DNA of 64,000 nucleotides, from assembly GCA_029243395.1 (NCBI GenBank), contig JAQWSE010000002.1, positions 248,001 to 312,000 of the forward strand, given 5' to 3'. The position numbers and the translations under genes were made by a program. Position 1 is the stretch's first letter. Every line of letters starts with the position of its first letter. The stretch comes from Paracoccaceae bacterium. Lineage in GTDB: Bacteria; Pseudomonadota; Alphaproteobacteria; Rhodobacterales; Rhodobacteraceae. Below the pieces are notes generated by a model. That model was not told the origin of the DNA. It ran no database searches and worked only from the letters and a program-made list of their open reading frames with translations. Positions 63,363 to 64,000 of this stretch are shown piece by piece.

Positions 63363-64000
63363 CTAGATTGATTGTATCCGGTCATAAGTACCAGCACCAA
63401 ATATATCATCTGCAAGACCCTTAATCGCAGGAGCGAGCGTCTTTTGAGCAGCAGAAGCATCTAGAAGTGGAGTACTATCTTCACCGTTTAGTTCACGCCA
63501 TTTCTTAAAGTTTGAAATTTCGGCTTCCTCTGTTGCTCTAAAAAAATCCTGCGGTTCTAATTCATTAAAGGTTTCTGTCAAGATCTTTTGGTTCTTCTCT
63601 CCCAAGCTATTCCAAGTTCCCATGTTAATCATTTGTTTATCAAGACCGATTCCCCAGTCATTTTGGTAGCAATGCTTTACAACTTCGTAAAACTTCTGAC
63701 TGATCATAAGATTACCAAGAGTAGCCATGCCATCTACCACTCCCTGTTGAAGAGCCCCATATAATTCATTGAATGGTATAACTGTGGGCTTAGCTCCTAC
63801 CTGCTCTAAACCAGCTATAACCCCTTCAATTGAGGGAGCTCTGATCTTAAGTCCTTTTAAGTCATCAAAGGTTTCTAATTTTTGATTTGTGAAAAGCTTC
63901 CAGGGCCCAGCGCGTGCTACACTTAGATATCTGAGTGACGGATAACGCTTTTGAACTGCAGAGTTTAACTCCTCAAAAAGAAGATTATTTGCTATTGCTT
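63363..64000 (-). CDS. TRAP transporter solute-binding protein DctP-like (partial)
   Basis: The C-terminal ~210 residues of a DctP-family periplasmic binding protein, continuing beyond the window edge without a stop. AGPWKLFTNQKLETFDDLKGLKIRAPS and VIPFNELYGALQQGVVDGMA are the family's conserved second half (usually ...DLKGLKIR...P....ELY.ALQ.GVVDG). It feeds a substrate to DctQ/DctM membrane parts, presumably encoded off-window. The listed internal start at 63740 is not real; the gene is simply cut. Confidence 0.9.
   Translation of the reverse strand, partial: AIANNLLFEELNSAVQKRYPSLRYLSVARAGPWKLFTNQKLETFDDLKGLKIRAPSIEGVIAGLEQVGAKPTVIPFNELYGALQQGVVDGMATLGNLMISQKFYEVVKHCYQNDWGIGLDKQMINMGTWNSLGEKNQKILTETFNELEPQDFFRATEEAEISNFKKWRELNGEDSTPLLDASAAQKTLAPAIKGLADDIFGAGTYDRIQSI

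Overview
The window looks like a chromosomal segment of a low-G+C (mostly 35-40%) marine-type alphaproteobacterium. Support comes from a complex I accessory subunit of the NDUFS4/ETC_C1 type, a class I lysyl-tRNA synthetase, a GltX2-like glutamyl-tRNA synthetase, DUF4864 and DUF2147 proteins, TRAP transporter parts, a valine-catabolism operon and a one-piece pyruvate carboxylase. Genes are short-spaced and mostly housekeeping. No rRNA, CRISPR array or intact mobile element was seen. The order within Alphaproteobacteria cannot be fixed from this sequence.

Layout. 1-7.8 kb: an SDR gene cut by the window edge and carrying a frameshift, a FAH-family hydrolase, two single-domain cyclic-nucleotide-binding proteins (1754-2221 and 5648-5986), an AbgB-like amidohydrolase, MtgA, an MBL hydrolase, HemG and a small heat-shock protein behind a very good sigma-32 promoter. 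8.2-12.5 kb: PAS-like/class III cyclase, methyltransferase, exported Sel1-repeat protein and an SDR lacking the catalytic Tyr. 12.5-22.2 kb: pyruvate carboxylase, UvrD/PcrA helicase, SulP transporter, DUF2147 protein, glutathione peroxidase and a 27-residue lipoprotein. 22.6-27.2 kb: a four-gene valine/isobutyrate degradation operon (mmsA, acyl-CoA dehydrogenase, 3-hydroxyisobutyryl-CoA hydrolase, mmsB) preceded by a perfect 12-bp palindrome. 27.2-36.4 kb: methyltransferase, class III aminotransferase, CaCA and CPA1 antiporters, GFA protein, a second class III cyclase and a TPR/glycosyltransferase-like protein. 36.8-37.8 kb: tRNA-Arg(TCT), G+C-rich gene debris including a TRAP permease C-terminus, an inverted tRNA-Arg 5' half, and the NDUFS4-like gene. 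38-50 kb: uvrB interrupted by one in-frame TAA, DUF4864, lysK, a TerB-like gene, nadD, ettA, gltX-nadE and an exported 19-repeat MORN protein. 50.2-58.5 kb: leuA and the cell-elongation operon mreB-mreC-mreD-mrdA-rodA followed by a hydroxyacid dehydrogenase. 58.6-64 kb: nhaA, a 1-kb graveyard with repeated hairpins, a tRNA-Gln 3' half and a tyrosine-integrase C-terminus, then an AhpD/CMD-like protein overlapping a GMC oxidoreductase, and a TRAP solute-binding protein running off the end.

The observations most worth checking are the single in-frame stop replacing a conserved Leu in uvrB; two tRNA half-genes (Arg 5' half, Gln 3' half), both broken at the anticodon loop and both abutting a CTGTGGAAA motif, one next to an integrase remnant; the pairing of two class III cyclases with two output-less cyclic-nucleotide-binding proteins; and several unannotated small elements (mini-lipoprotein, operator-like palindrome, sigma-32 promoter, GAGCCAG hairpin family). 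I did not find a clear new multi-gene defence or biosynthetic system.
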